A DNA stretch of 64,000 nucleotides from Paraspadella gotoi (GCA_051294375.1 CM119267.1:24687783-24751782), one strand, 5' to 3'; shown: positions 1-20,816, counted from the stretch's first letter. Numbers and translations: made by a program. The notes: generated by a model from the letters alone, not told the origin.

Positions 1-199
1 AAGTTTTTCTAAGTTTTTGTTTCATCACCGAAAACAACGTCGCCGAACTCAGAGAAGCGGAGGAGAAGAGGGTGACAGTTTATTTTAAAGCATTAATAAT
101 ATATATCCATTTGTGACATTGATAAAAATCGTTCAGGCGAAAGAAGAATTACAAAAGAGGCAAAAGACTTTACCTGTAACAACGAAACAGGAGGAAAAG
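1..199 (+). CDS. Candidate coiled-coil exon pair at window edge
   Basis: Two short open segments fit together in phase 0. The first is open from the window edge to 71 and ends AAGAGG before GTGACA. The second runs 137-199, after the acceptor GTTCAG. The joined peptide contains NNVAELREAEEKR followed by AKEELQKRQKTLPVTT, a charged heptad-like helix as found in coiled-coil proteins. The 65-bp intron is very short and the last donor (GTCTTG) is weak; GTAACA at 176 is an alternative. The family is not recognisable and the rest of the gene would lie to the left. Confidence 0.3.
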
Positions 200-439
200 G
201 TCTTGATCCTTATTTTATTTATTTTTTTTTAAACGAATTTACGAAATTGAAGTGACAAAAGAGGAGAAAGAGGCGGCCATGCGTAGATAGCCTCCCAGTG
301 TTCTTAAAAAAAATTTTTGTCAGTTGTCTTGATTTCCGTAACTTCGGTACCTGCGGTAGGCTTGCTACAGGCCTGTCAAACTTTTGCAAAGAGCGTTCCG
401 ACCAGGGCTAGAACACTAGGTTCGGAGATAAAGCGTTAA

Positions 440-592
440 GAGGGCGCTGATGAAAGGAAAAGTTGTGGGCGCGAAGTGGGATCCTCCGTAACTTCTGTGC
501 CCCCTAAGCAGCAATGGAACGATTAGTGGGCTTGGAGCCAGGCTTGAGGGTTTTCCACGCCCTAAATGTGATTTAGGTACGTTAGGTACCGA
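440..592 (-). mobile_element. SINE-A, 3' part, reversed
   Basis: The reverse complement matches the 3' half of the element at 62538-62825. The shared order is: a GGGCGTGG block, TCAAGCCTGG, CGTTCCAT, then AGAAGTTACGGA. The tRNA-like head is missing, as expected for a 5'-truncated SINE copy. Confidence 0.65.
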
Positions 593-904
593 GTTTTTTA
601 ATTTTCTTTTAAAAAAAATTAAAAACTGATCCATTTGTTTATTTGTTTTTGAATTAGCAATGGATGAATGACATGTTTAAGAAAATAAACAACACGGAAC
701 AAAGTCAAAGTCAAACGTCGACAAAGAAAAAATGAGTTTAGAATTCGTCTTTATTTTTTTTTTTTTTGTAGTTATATTTTGTTTCTTTCTTTTTTTTTAA
801 CAAATGTTTTTGTTAAATTTTTTTTTCGAACTTTACATTTTTGCCTAAAAACTTAAAATTTTTAATTAGGTTAGTTTTGAAATGAAAAAATTAGGTTATA
901 TTTT

Positions 905-1045
905 GCGGATAGGGATATGGTTAGCGATTCGGGTTAGGGATTAGGGTTAGACTTTAGGGTTAGGAACTAGGTTAGGGTATTAGGGATTTGGTTAAGAGAT
1001 TAGGGTTCAATATTTAGGTTAAAATTAAGTTTAGGAATTAGGAAC
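905..1045 (+). repeat. Degenerate TTAGGG-like interstitial repeat
   Basis: TTAGGG and GGTTAGG occur repeatedly, separated by variants such as GGATTAGGG and AACTAGG. The tract is too irregular to be a functional telomere. It reads as a decayed interstitial telomere-like tract or a simple repeat with telomeric units. Confidence 0.6.
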
Positions 1046-1580
1046 AGAAGTTAGGCTTTTACGGAAAATTGAGCAAAATTTTCAAAAAATCATGACATCT
1101 ATGTAAATGTAAATAGAATGTAATATAATGTAATGTAACAGTAAATAATGACAACTATGAAAGAGGTGTTGGAAACTTGGAACTGAAAATCCATTTTAAT
1201 TTGGTCGAGTTTATCTTTTATCGTGGATGTAACAACGATTCTATCTAGCTCGGTGTTGCGATCACTGACCCTGTGTTTTATTGACCGACTTAAAAAAAAA
1301 TTAATATTACGTTTTATTGGCGTCATAAAAATACAAAAAGGGCTCGTATTAGCATGGGTTCGGTTTGCACCGTACGATTTTTTTCATACCTGTATAAGTC
1401 CTATATTTCGTTATTGGAAAAATAAGGTTGTAAAAAAGAATGGTAATCAAAATGAGAATATAACGGCACAGTGAAATACCTCACAAATCACCTCACGAAA
1501 CGAGAGCGAGTGATTTTGAAAAATAAAATAAAAATTACTGTGGATATAAAATTTTTAAAAAAGTCAAAACATTTAATTTT

Positions 1581-1591
1581 TTTATTTTATT
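1581..1591 (-). promoter_or_regulatory. Poly(A) signal candidates for the GT92 gene
   Basis: On the minus strand two overlapping AATAAA hexamers lie about 110-120 nt beyond the GT92 stop codon. This is a plausible 3' end distance; the flanking T-rich DNA makes chance occurrence possible. Confidence 0.4.
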
Positions 1592-1702
1592 TCTTTCCTC
1601 TTTTTCTTCATAATCTCTCCCTTTTCTCTCTCTGTCTCTCTCTCTATCTCTTTCCCTCCCTCCGTTGCCCTCTATCTCTCTCTCTCTCCCTATCAGTCTC
1701 CC

Positions 1703-8670
<6,968 letters not shown>

Positions 8671-8671
<1 letters not shown>

Positions 8672-8742
8672 TCCCCATTGCTTCCCGTGATTTTCACACA
8701 TTTCGTAAGCCTCGACTTTCGAATGAACGAATTGTCTCTCAG
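8671..8742 (-). CDS. GT92 exon A (5' boundary uncertain)
   Basis: The donor GGGGAG|GTATGA ends the exon at 8671. The frame that joins exon B reads RQFVHSKVEAYEMCENHG then KQWG. The acceptor is not clear: an AG at about 8742 follows a weak pyrimidine tract, and the frame stays open upstream. A different frame gives a 65-aa ORF (8665-8862) that does not phase with exon B. Confidence 0.5.
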
Positions 8743-8894
8743 AATTCGTGAAGAGACAAAAAATCTTTTGTTTGAAAGAAGAATCCGTCGTCGAGTTTCG
8801 CCGCCTCGTCGTCGTGTGGCGCCTGCGCGAGCCGATCTGGTTGAAAGGAAAATAAAGAACATAAGAACAAGGGGATTTTGTTTATGAAAAATAT

Positions 8895-9062
8895 AAAATT
8901 ATCCATTCCTTCAATAAATATTCTATCTTACCCTACTTTGGACAGGCTTTTGTGGTTTAAGAAATAGCAAATCCCTGCACGCTTTCTATCAAGACTCTCT
9001 CAGTCTGGTTTATTCACTCCCTAACTACCTTACTTCTCTATCAATGAAATGGTATAATGTTT
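8895..9062 (+). mobile_element. Element D copy
   Basis: It shares TTATCCATTCCTTCAATAAA, CTTTGGACAGGCTT, AAGACTCTCTCAGTCTGGTT, TATTCACTCCCTAACTACC and ATGAAATGGTATAATG with the copy at 38404-38640. It has an internal deletion after the TGGTTTAA block. Confidence 0.75.
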
Positions 9063-9472
9063 ATTTTATTTTATTTTAAATAGAAACAGAGTTTGGAAAA
9101 TAAGGTCACAGTTTACTGGTTTAAACTGCCGATACTCAGCATGTTTTAATTAGTACATAATTATAATATTTTTTTGACCCAGGTTGACAAAAATGAAGAA
9201 AACGACAATTAAGATAACTTAAAAAATCATGTCGATGACAATAATAATGATGATGACGACGACGACGACGACGACGACATTCTGTGCTGCAATAATTTTA
9301 CGAATATAATTTTTTCGCGTCTCGTTTTTCGATGAAGTGATGACCTCTTGACCTTTTGACCTCTTTCAACTTATCGTCACGTCACCGTCGGAACAATGAC
9401 ACGCGCGTGGCTTAATAAAAGATGTTATCACGACGCTTGACAGTTGACATATATCGAGATCCATATGAATTT

Positions 9473-9715
9473 GTAGTCGGGCATTGCAATAGGTTAACCC
9501 CGCCAATAAGACTGTAACCTTCAGTATTGTCCGGGTGGCGCATTCAGTAATACCGTCAGCCCTTGACCATTAGGTACCAGGATCTATTCTCATTGGTTCC
9601 CGCTCTGCAGGAAGCGTGAACACAGCCGTAAACCCTCTTGAGGACCTGGAAAACCCTCGAGCCTAGTTCCAAGCCAAGGATCCACTCAATGGCGACTTGA
9701 AGGTGTTTCACAAAT
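9473..9715 (+). mobile_element. SINE-A copy
   Basis: It starts with GTAGTCGGGCATTGC, exactly as the copy at 62538. An A-box-like GGTGGCGCATTCAGTAA, a decayed B box (GGATCTATTCTC), GCAGGAAGCGTGAACAC and AAACCCTCGAGCCTAGTTCC follow in the same order. It is diverged but nearly full length. Confidence 0.75.
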
Positions 9716-9924
9716 TGACATAAAGTCCGAAACTCAATATTATATTATATTTTATACAACAATCTTGAAATCCCTCCTTTTTAATTAAACGTTTTGTTTA
9801 TTTACTTAAAGGTGATTGATAAAAGGACAACCTCACGTCGACAACCTTTGTTTTTTCTTTCCCCTTTAAAATATTTTTTTAATTCTTTCTTTTCTTTCAT
9901 TTGTTTACTCTCGTTCTCTGCTTC

Positions 9925-10190
9925 CTTTTACTTTCTTTCTTCCTTTCATTGCCTCCATTCCTTTTACTTTGCTCCTTTTACTTTCTTTCTTCCTTCTATT
10001 GTATCCATTCCTTTTTCTTTGCCCCTTTTACTTTCTTTCTTCCTTTCATTGCCTCCATTCCTTTTACTTTGCCCCTTTTACTTTCTTTCTTCCTTTCATT
10101 GCCTCCATTCCTTTTCCTTTGCTCCTTTTACTTTCTTTTTCCCTTCTATTGTATCCATTCCTTTTTCTATGCCCCTTTGAATTTCATTTT
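9925..10190 (+). repeat. About 60-bp tandem repeat, 4-5 copies
   Basis: The unit reads CCTTTTACTTTCTTTCTTCC, then TTTCATTGCCTCCATTCC, then TTTTACTTTGCCC. Two unit types alternate, CATTGCCTCC and TATTGTATCC, suggesting a higher-order dimer. Overlapping open frames of 80-190 aa here are repeat translations. Confidence 0.8.
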
Positions 10191-10217
10191 CTTTATCTTT
10201 CACTTTTCCTTTTTCGT

Positions 10218-10275
10218 TGCAACGCGAGTACTCTATAAGTCACTTTTTGGTCGGTCTGTCGGTCGGTGGGTCTTC
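10218..10275 (+). mobile_element. Element C left-end fragment
   Basis: It has GCGAGTACTCTATAAGTCAC then TTTTTGGTCGGTCTGTCGG, the left terminus of element C without the body. Similar solo ends lie at 11148-11190 and, reversed, at about 20375-20430. Confidence 0.55.
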
Positions 10276-10366
10276 CATCCCCCATCTATCCTCCATCTAT
10301 CCTCCTTCGACATCTTCATATCCTCCTCCCTCTTTTCATTATTCTTCGCGCGACACGAAAACTCTC

Positions 10367-10453
<87 letters not shown>

Positions 10454-10548
10454 CTCTCCTTCATTGACAATCTGTCGCCGTCCGGTGAGAAAATATCGAC
10501 GGGTTAATTCAGTGTCCAACGAATCTTCTGTCAACCCTGTCACGTCAC

Positions 10549-10551
10549 TCA

Positions 10552-10620
<69 letters not shown>
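10549..10620 (+). repeat. (CT)n microsatellite
   Basis: A nearly pure CT tract; a second, interrupted one lies at 10369-10460. Confidence 0.95.
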
Positions 10621-10624
<4 letters not shown>

Positions 10625-10719
10625 ACTTATGCAATAATATTAGTTTAATACTCCCAACTTCAAAGTGGAGTATGAGAAGAAAACCCGAGAGACAGAGAGA
10701 AACTTTAGATGAATTATAA

Positions 10720-10756
<37 letters not shown>

Positions 10757-11676
10757 AGAGAGAAGAGAGAAGAGAGAGAGAGAGAGGAGGCCAGTTCCGC
10801 CCTTCCTTGTTCTCGGTGATTAGATCTCAAATTAATCATTCTTTTTTTTTTCTTTATTCAAAGATTGAAAGAAAAGCTTTCAACTTTTAATACGGTTTCC
10901 ATGAATACTGAGAGGAAGATAAAACCAAACAAAACCATATCAGTTTGACGTTTTATGATATTTTATATCAATATTCAAATATAATGTCATAGAACGCTTC
11001 GAGGTGAGAAGGAAGCATCTGTTTCGAAGCAAAAATAAATTAAAATCTTAATGAAAAAGCGACATTTTTTCTCATTTTCTCTTTCGTCCTTGGAAATCAA
11101 TTTAATTTCAAATGTTATATACCAATTTCCATATAGTATATTATAAGACGCGAGTTGAATAGCCACCTTTTTGGTCGGTCTGTCTGCCTGTTTTTCATAC
11201 CAACGAAGGGAAAAATGAAAAAATTTTAATTTAAAAATAGTGAAAAAATAAATTTAAAAAAAATGAAAAAATTAATTAAAAACTGAAAAAATTACTTTAA
11301 AAATAAATTTTAAATTTTTTTTAAAATTGAAAAAATTAATTTAAAAAATGAAAACATTAATTTAAAAAAATGAAAAAATTAATTTAAAAAAATGGCAAAA
11401 TTACAAAGGAATTAGATAGTGAAAGGAGATGATAATGATAATGATAAGAAATTATTTGAAAAACTTAGATTGCCTTTTATGAAAAAGACAGCGCTGTGAT
11501 GAATTTCTGTAAAGCGTCTTTTTTTTCGCAATTGCCAAAATATTTTAATATCCTACATTTTATTTTGCTAATGAATAAATACCCAAAAAAATATATCAGA
11601 CAGGAAATCATCAGAAACAAAATAGATTGAAGATCACACACATAAATCTTTTGAGTTTGATCAAAAAGTTAAAAAA

Positions 11677-11844
11677 ATGATCGGCTGCTTTTCATTGTTT
11701 TTTTCTGTAATCCTGAATGTGTTTGACACTGTTTCCGACTTGATCGCGACAGTCAAACAGTTCAAAATGTACTACAAGTTTAGCTGGATACTCGGCACTG
11801 GTCTCGGAGCTGTCATCGTGATCCACAGCTTAGTCTCCAGGGAT
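11677..11844 (+). CDS. XKR exon a (start)
   Basis: It begins MIGCFSLFFSVILNVFDTV and contains two hydrophobic helices. The proposed donor is GGGAT|GTGCGG in phase 0. An in-frame TGA follows at 11860 if unspliced. Confidence 0.65.
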
Positions 11845-14800
11845 GTGCGGATGCTTTTTTGAAATAATAACATAAAATTTCTAGAGGACAGCATTAAGAT
11901 CCATCTCCTGATTATATTATTAATATGTGAAATAAACCTATTAAGTAAATTAAATACTTATGTAAGATATTTCAAACATTTTATCTTAATTTTGAATGTT
12001 TCATTATTTAAAATCTAATTAAAGTTAAATAAATATTAAATATTTGATATTTAGTAACTAAATTTTTATTAACGTTTATTAATAAATTTTTAGTATAATT
12101 AGTATTTATTATTTTAATTAAAATTTAGTATTTTCAGTATAATTAAAAATTAATATTTAATTTACCTAGGTCTATAAAAATACGTAAAAGAGTAAATAAA
12201 GATGCAATTACTTAAATATTCTCAATGAGTGCAATAACTACTTCCAAAAGCATCTTCCCTACACTCTTGCGACAACAGTCTCTACTCTCTGCCTTTTATC
12301 GCAAAGAACCGCGTCCACTACCAGCGTCTATGGCGCGATTGGCGGCGCCGCTTTGCGACGGTGGTGCTGCACCTGGCGGGACTCGGCCTGGTTCCTCTCG
12401 CCTGGGACGCTTATCTAGATGAAAAGAGGCTCCAACAGGCGGTCATTTTGAAAGAGGTACAAAGGGAAAGGAAGGGGAGATTGAATAATGAAGTTAAGGG
12501 AGAAATAAAAGGGAAAAGATGGGAAAGTAGAAAAAGAAAAAGAAGATAAGAATTAAAGAAATTAGAAAAGGAAATGACACTGATTAAGGCAAAGTAATAA
12601 AAAAATGAAGGGAATCCAAGTTTAATAACGAATATTTCTTTTTTTTTTATGTAGATGGAATTTCTGAATGTCAAAAATTGTTTATTAGATGGAATGAACA
12701 TAATTCATATTTTAGTGGAATCATTTCCACAGCTGCTTCTACAAACCGCTGTTTTCCTCGTATCTTTAACCAGTGGAACGGACGAGCTCTGTTTTAATAA
12801 AGTGCCGGAATTAGTTTCAAAAGTTGACTATATATATATATTTTTAAAAAATTAAACAAAACTGATTAAATGGTGAAAAAAGAATGCAGTACATAAATTT
12901 AGTGTAAGCTGCTAAAAATGAGTAAAGCCTAACAAATTAAATTTGACCAAGCTGAAGCAAAACTCTAAACCAGAGCTGCAGAAGCGATCCGGAATACTTC
13001 AAGTGAACACGGTGGAAGTGGAAGTGGCCAATTTTCATGGAAAGTGAAAGCGGGAGCAAAGGAAAAATTGAGAAGAAGCTATAAAGCTATAAATAAGTAT
13101 AATAACCCTGCGCTTTCGCTTCCTTATCGGTTAAAGAATGAGAGCGCGCGCAGCAATATTTATTCAAGAGTAATTTTGTTTTGTTAATTCTCATGCTTAG
13201 CTAAATAGGTCAGGGCTACACTTAAGGCTCATATCTTTAGTCAGTCTGTCTGTGAGTTAGTCTGTCCAACTTATGAGTAATCCTTCCTCATTTTAGTTCA
13301 TATTCAGTAGGAAGGTTAGGTACAGTAAGACTTATAACATTGCATATGTATTTTATTTGTGCAGTCACGTGATCTCCATAAAACGTAATCACATGACCAA
13401 AAATTCAATGCACCATAACTCACGCTACTGAGCATTTTAATACTCGGCATACTATTAAGTCAATGATTCTTGTGCATGTGTTTTATGCTTGTATACTGTA
13501 TAGTTATGTGACCCTGCATACAGTATATTTCGTGTATATTTGGTTTTTTTAGTAGATCAACGATAGAATGTTTGTTATACATATTTTATAATGACATGAT
13601 CACATGATCATCCTGAAATATGTGATTAGTGGCGCAATTATTAATTTAGTTCTTCTATTTTTATGCATTCTTAATGTAAGTTAGTAATATAGGGATTATT
13701 CATAAATCATGGTTTAAAGGGCTTTGGCAAAAATGGCTTGAGGAACAGGAGCAATTGATAGCAAAAGAGCATTTCAACTCTCTCTCTTTCTTTCTATCTC
13801 TGTTTTGAGCTGCATTCATTTTGTAAGCCAGAAACGTGTGAGGACAAAACATATTAATATGAATTAAAATTATGAAAATTTATAATTAGACTGTAGTTTT
13901 GGAATGGTTTATATTAATTCATAATTTTTTCACAAACTTATTAGTAAGTCCTTTTTGTGACTAAAAAAGAAATTAATTTTTATAATTACAAATATAGAAT
14001 ATCTAGAGGAAGGAAGTGATGAGCACTCTAAGCGAAAGAGATTATGGATTCCACTCAAAACGGATAGCGGAAGAGGTCTCTGGAAAACCGGAAAAGGAAA
14101 ATCACCCCCTTCCACAGTCCTGCTCCAAACCTCCAATTGACTGTACTGATGATAATAAATAATTGGAGATTCAGTTTAAGCTGATAAAGATTAAGACTGA
14201 GTAAATTTTATTCTTTCATCTTTGAAACTAAGAGCAGCTCTCATTTTTTTAAAGTGCTTCTTAAAAAGAAAAGAATTCAACGTCAGATATGATTATTCAA
14301 AAAAACAATTGGTCATGGATGCAAAATTTCCACCGGCCCCATGTAGTCTAAACTCTAGAATAAAATGGATTAAAGAAAATGGCTCCTTGACTGGTATTTA
14401 AAAGAACATTTTTTATTCATTTGAAAAATTTAAGAGTTTGAAAAATAAGTAAATGTAAAAAAGTTTATTAGTTTGAAACTTGGTTGAAACAGTACAAACA
14501 TACAAAGATTTTTTATAAAATAAAATGTAATAATATAGTAACAGAAAGAAGTTTTTTTTATTATAAAAGTATACTGTGGCGGTATATTCACACCGCCTCA
14601 CGTCCACCATCCTTCAGACAAATCCATTGACTCAGAGGGGGAACACACCATCCCAGGTGTAGTGTTCCATCTACAGTCCTAGCGAGACCGTCCTAGGGTA
14701 ACGGCGCCAGTGACTGGAGGCGTCACTGAGGGTCGGAAGCGCCCAAAGCCAACAGTGAGATGCCCCATCCCAATGGGCATCACAGGCAACCCGGCTGTTG

Positions 14801-17525
14801 CCATAAGTGGTGAGCCCTACTATCGAACACGCAACCTTCTCAGGGTACGCTACAACAAACGCCTATGCCCTGCCTATAATCCACTTTGTCGGTCCGTCGG
14901 TCCCACCCCAAAATTAATTAATTAATTAATTAGTTAATTAATTAATTAAACCTAACCATTAATTAATTTTTTCTTTAAAACGATTTTGACGCGAATTTAA
15001 AAAAATTAATATTAAATAATTTATCTGATCAGCTGCGTTTCCAAATATGATAAAACTTTAATAATACCTTATTTAATAATGTTCAATGTTACTTCAAACT
15101 TTTATCTTCACTTAGATACCACAATTCCCTGTTCATGTTACAAAGTTCCTACTATGTCGCGGAAGCACCTTACTTTACTTTGCCAGTGGCGCATTGAATC
15201 TTACTTACTTCTGATTTCTATGTTTCTTTCTACTTGCAGCTTGTCAAAACTGGTGTCAATTTATCGGTAAAATATATACTTTATTTTATATTATTTCTTT
15301 TCTTTTCGTTGTGTTTAAATAGTTAGAGAAAACAAAGTTTGTTTGTTTGAAAACGTTTGAAAACGTTTTCAAACAAACAAACTTTGTTTTCTCTAAATAC
15401 TTTATTTTTTAATAAAATTAATTTTTAAGTATTGATGAAAATATATGTTACTATCTCAATAAAAGCATTTAAAATACAAAAGCTCGTGGTAAAGCAGTAA
15501 AATGTGATTCTAATGTGATATTTTCGTTTTTGCAGGAGGCCCAATTCAAAATCAACTATTCTATCGAAGATTATTAATTTTATTGGAATATTTCAGGGGA
15601 TGATTGGATTGTCATTGTCGATGTATCTACTTTCTATTCTATCTATTAACATTTCTCCTTGGTTTTTCTGGTTTAGCCCATTAATTTTTCTGCGCATAAT
15701 GACACCAACTGAAATTACTAAAATGCTTTTAAGTATTAAACAAAGCCCAAATATCCAATACAGTCATTGTTTATTCAATGACATTAGTAAATTGTTTATG
15801 ATTCCATTTTGGAACCTACTAACATTTTCTTTACTTTTGCTGATAAATTATCAAACAACATTGAGCCGCAATTTTGTCAGCAATCGTTTACCAAGCATTT
15901 TACCCGACTATGACAATTTCTACATTGGATCAGAGACAATTTCTTGGGGTCTAAGCAAACTGAAGTCAGAGTCGCCTTTGTCATTAAGATTTTATACAAA
16001 CATTTGGAGTCGTAAAACAAAATTTAATGATCTTTATTGCTTAAAAACTTCTGGAATGATGGATGAAAGGAGATGGAGAAAAATCAATTTTTATAAGCGT
16101 GATTTCGAGGTAAGTCGAAATTTCGATTAAATAAACAGAAATAAGGTTGACAGTTAAATAAGGAGTTAAATTAATAGTTAAATGTTTCAACTAAAATAGT
16201 GACAAATATAATATAATAAGGACAAAAAGAAGGGTTGTGAGTGATTGAGCGAAGAAGATAAGAATTATAAAAGGATTATTTATATTTTTAGTAACTTAGT
16301 AGATGCCTTAAAAATTACCACATTGTTTGACTTTTTTACCATTTCCAGTTTCATAAAGGTATATTGACAAGTTTAGATATTTGGCAGAAAGAATGAGTGA
16401 TGTGAAAATAATAAAATTTTGAAAAAATAAAATTTAGCTTATAGAACATGAAAATAAAAACCAATAAAAATACTTTGGTAAATTTATTTTTTAATTTTAT
16501 ACATTAGCGGTCACCAGTGAGCTATATTTATATATAGTAGTAAGTATATAATAGGCTAACATTTCAAAATGCAAATTTTTAAATTCTATGATCTGATTTG
16601 AATTTTTTGCAAAAAGTTGATATGAGAAAGTATAATTCTTTTTTAAAAATGTTTCTTTAAGTTAATCTAAAATGTAAAAAACTATATTTAAGACATCGAT
16701 TTTTAATTTTCACTTTAAAAATATAGTTTTTGTAATCATTTTTAGTGACATAATTTTTGAAAAAGATTTATATTTTCTCTTATCATATTTTTACGAGGAA
16801 TCTGAATCTGTTCTCAGAATTTAAAAAAACACTATTTTGAAATTTTGACATTATATAATATATAAGGGTATCATTATATACAAAATAAGCTGACTGGGCT
16901 ACTATATTATTAAAAAAAGAAAAATAACTACAGATTAGCATTCACTAATATAATAGTTTTCAAGATATAACGCCTAAATTTTGATTCCAAACTTTCACTT
17001 CACTTGTTAAGTTTGAACTGTCCATTCTGTCTTAATTTATAATCCAAAATATATCCATATACTAATTTTGTTACTGCACAATATTAGCGTGACTGGGAGT
17101 GTTTGAATCCAAAAGAGGTGGACTTCTTAAAAAGTTCTTCAGAATTACTTTTAAAAGATGCACAACCTAATTTTGTTCTGAAAATTGGAAATTATGCATT
17201 TTTAAAACCCAAATTTTGGATATTAATGGTTGCACTAGCAAATGATTTCTTCTTTGGAATGGGCTATATTTTATTGTCGGTGCAAGAAATTGGGCCGAAG
17301 CATCAACTCATTATGCCAGTATTCGTCTTTGCAATGTTTTTGTTTCTTATTGGAGCCAATTTGTTCGTCTCCAAGACTCAAGCAGACAATACTAAGATTT
17401 TTGGAAACTTTCAATACAATGAAAGCAGAATACTTCGACAAATAAAAAAAAATATATCAGTTTCAAAATATTCAGGAAAGGCTGGATGGATTATTTATTT
17501 AAATTTAAAGATTTTGGATGACTAA
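11677..17525 (+). CDS. XK-related (XKR/CED-8-like) membrane protein gene
   Basis: Six exons were found: a 11677-11844, b 12307-12456, c 12655 to about 12800, d about 15116-15266, e 15536-16109, f 17088-17525. XKR proteins are multipass plasma-membrane proteins; several, including vertebrate XKR8 and C. elegans CED-8, promote phosphatidylserine exposure after caspase cleavage. Family signs are the N-terminal FDTVSDLIA helix, LHLAGLGLVPLAWDAYL (b), the hallmark ESFPQLLLQTAVF (c) and SLSKLVSIYRR with IINFIGIFQG (d/e). Phases agree at a/b, b/c, d/e and e/f; the exon c donor is undecided. The start ATG directly precedes the first helix. The C-terminal part (late e and f) has further hydrophobic segments but no family match I can name. 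An AATAAA lies 65 nt after the TAA. Scramblase activity is inferred only. Confidence 0.8.
12307..12456 (+). CDS. XKR exon b
   Basis: The acceptor is CCTTTTATCGCAAAG and the donor is AAAGAG|GTACAA. It is exactly 50 codons, phase 0 at both ends. It reads NRVHYQRLWRDWRRRF and then the helix TVVLHLAGLGLVPLAW. Its GC content is clearly above its surroundings. Confidence 0.75.
12655..12800 (+). CDS. XKR exon c (3' end uncertain)
   Basis: The acceptor is TTCTTTTTTTTTATGTAG. It reads MEFLNVKNCLLDGMNIIHIL then VESFPQLLLQTAVFLVSL, the most diagnostic XKR motif. Several GT sites (12758, 12774, 12791, 12802) could be the donor; those giving phase 1 would fit exon d. Confidence 0.78.
12860..15115. other. 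XKR intron c-d content
   Basis: No additional exon was seen. It holds short palindromic CACATGATCA-type motifs around 13360-13630, a short element C-like end (13225-13275), an AT-rich stretch, SINE-B (14580-14905) and an (ATTA)n run (14918-14950). Confidence 0.5.
14580..14905 (+). mobile_element. SINE-B copy
   Basis: GC-rich DNA sits in an AT-rich intron, with AGTGACTGGAGGCGTCACTG, GCCAACAGTGAGATGCCCC, ATGGGCATCACAGGCAACCC and GTTGCCATAAGTGG. The order and spacing match 45140-45365 and, in part, 19425-19570. No ORF of its own is present. Confidence 0.6.
15116..15266 (+). CDS. XKR exon d
   Basis: The proposed acceptor is TTTATCTTCACTTAG; a second good acceptor, CTTTCTACTTGCAG, lies inside at 15239. 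The donor is TATCG|GTAAAA, phase 2. The end, SLSKLVSIYR, joins RPNSKSTILSKI of exon e, a pattern typical of XKR proteins. Confidence 0.62.
15323..15396 (+). repeat. Perfect 74-bp palindrome
   Basis: Arms of 36 bp (15323-15358 and 15361-15396) are exact reverse complements around a central GA. The left arm begins TTAGAGAAAACAAAG and ends GAAAACGTTT. It sits in the XKR intron d-e. Confidence 0.93.
15536..16109 (+). CDS. XKR exon e
   Basis: The acceptor is CGTTTTTGCAG and the donor is the perfect GAG|GTAAGT. It encodes about 191 residues, including SKIINFIGIFQGMIGLSL, the helix WFFWFSPLIFLRIM and FWNLLTFSLLLLINY, then a hydrophilic part ending YKRDFE. Phase 0 at the 3' end matches exon f. Confidence 0.82.
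16540..16900 (+). mobile_element. Fold-back MITE-like element, copy 1
   Basis: The two halves are imperfect inverted repeats meeting near 16700. Left-half GTTGATATGAGAAAG and AACTATATTTAAG mirror right-half AAATATAGTTTTT and CTCTTATCATATTTTTAC. A second copy lies at 56770-57150. It sits in the XKR intron e-f and has no ORF. Confidence 0.6.
17088..17525 (+). CDS. XKR exon f (last exon)
   Basis: The acceptor is GCACAATATTAG. It reads RDWECLNPKEVDFL, two hydrophobic helices (FWILMVALANDFFFGMGYIL and LIMPVFVFAMFLFLIGANLF) and ends LKILDD with TAA at 17523. Its 3' part from about 17257 lies inside the inverted duplication, so a broken reverse copy exists near 37.9-38.1 kb. A link to the next exons through an unseen splice cannot be fully excluded. 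Confidence 0.7.
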   Translation, partial: RDWECLNPKEVDFLKSSSELLLKDAQPNFVLKIGNYAFLKPKFWILMVALANDFFFGMGYILLSVQEIGPKHQLIMPVFVFAMFLFLIGANLFVSKTQADNTKIFGNFQYNESRILRQIKKNISVSKYSGKAGWIIYLNLKILDD

Positions 17526-17589
17526 ATTTTTAACTTCATGGACCTAAAGATAAGTGTTAAGTGTTAACTGTTTAGTAACAAACGTAATG

Positions 17590-17595
17590 AATAAA
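17590..17595 (+). promoter_or_regulatory. Poly(A) signal AATAAA (XKR)
   Basis: The hexamer lies 65 nt beyond the XKR stop codon in AT-rich DNA. Confidence 0.5.
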
Positions 17596-17720
17596 TTTAC
17601 TGAAAAATCGTTATTTCTTTAAAACAAACTTATTGAAGAAAAAACTGAGCAGATTATAAATTGACTGAAGAGAAAAAATAGAATTTGAAATTACATGAAT
17701 GCAATAAATCATCCAGTCTT

Positions 17721-17850
17721 CCTGAATCCTCCTGAATCTTCCTGAATCTTCCTGAATCTTCCTGAATCTTCCTGAATTCTCCTGAATATTCCTGAATCTT
17801 CCTGAATTCTCCTGAATCATCCTGAATTCTCCTGAATCTTCCTGATTCAG
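17721..17850 (+). repeat. 10-bp minisatellite, 13 exact-length units
   Basis: Thirteen consecutive decamers CCTGAATCTT (with variants AATTCT, AATATT, AATCAT, AATCCT) run without any length change to 17850. The last unit is CCTGATTCAG, whose AG is the splice acceptor of the exon at 17851. Confidence 0.95.

Positions 17851-20816
<2,966 letters not shown>

Larger units (their letters stand above)
200..1702. other. Non-genic stretch, AT-rich
   Basis: No coding signal is seen. The stretch holds a reversed SINE-A fragment (about 440-592), T-rich low-complexity DNA, a degenerate telomere-like tract (about 905-1045) and, from 1580, a CT-rich tract that forms the 3' flank of the GT92 gene. Confidence 0.6.
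9063..11676. other. Intergenic: GT92 5' side to XKR start
   Basis: No exon is supported. Contents: a GAC run (about 9256-9278), SINE-A (9473-9715), a 60-bp tandem repeat (about 9925-10190), an element C left end (10218-10275), CT microsatellites (10369-10460 and 10549-10620), GA tracts (10712-10790), a second element C-like end (11148-11190) and an A/T-rich repeat of GAAAAAATTAATTTAAAAA units (11215-11400). The promoters of both flanking genes should lie here but no core element stands out. Confidence 0.55.

Noticed and set aside
416-634. 72-codon frame on minus
   Set aside because: It overlaps a reversed SINE-A fragment.
13360-13630. Repeated CACATGATCA/TCACGTGA palindromic words as a regulatory cluster
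   Set aside because: Few, irregularly spaced and in an intron; chance occurrence is likely.
17611-17820. 69-codon frame on minus with IQEDSGRFR repeats
   Set aside because: Translation of the 10-bp minisatellite.
17721-17850. CRISPR-like array
   Set aside because: Units are contiguous decamers without spacers, in a eukaryotic intron.
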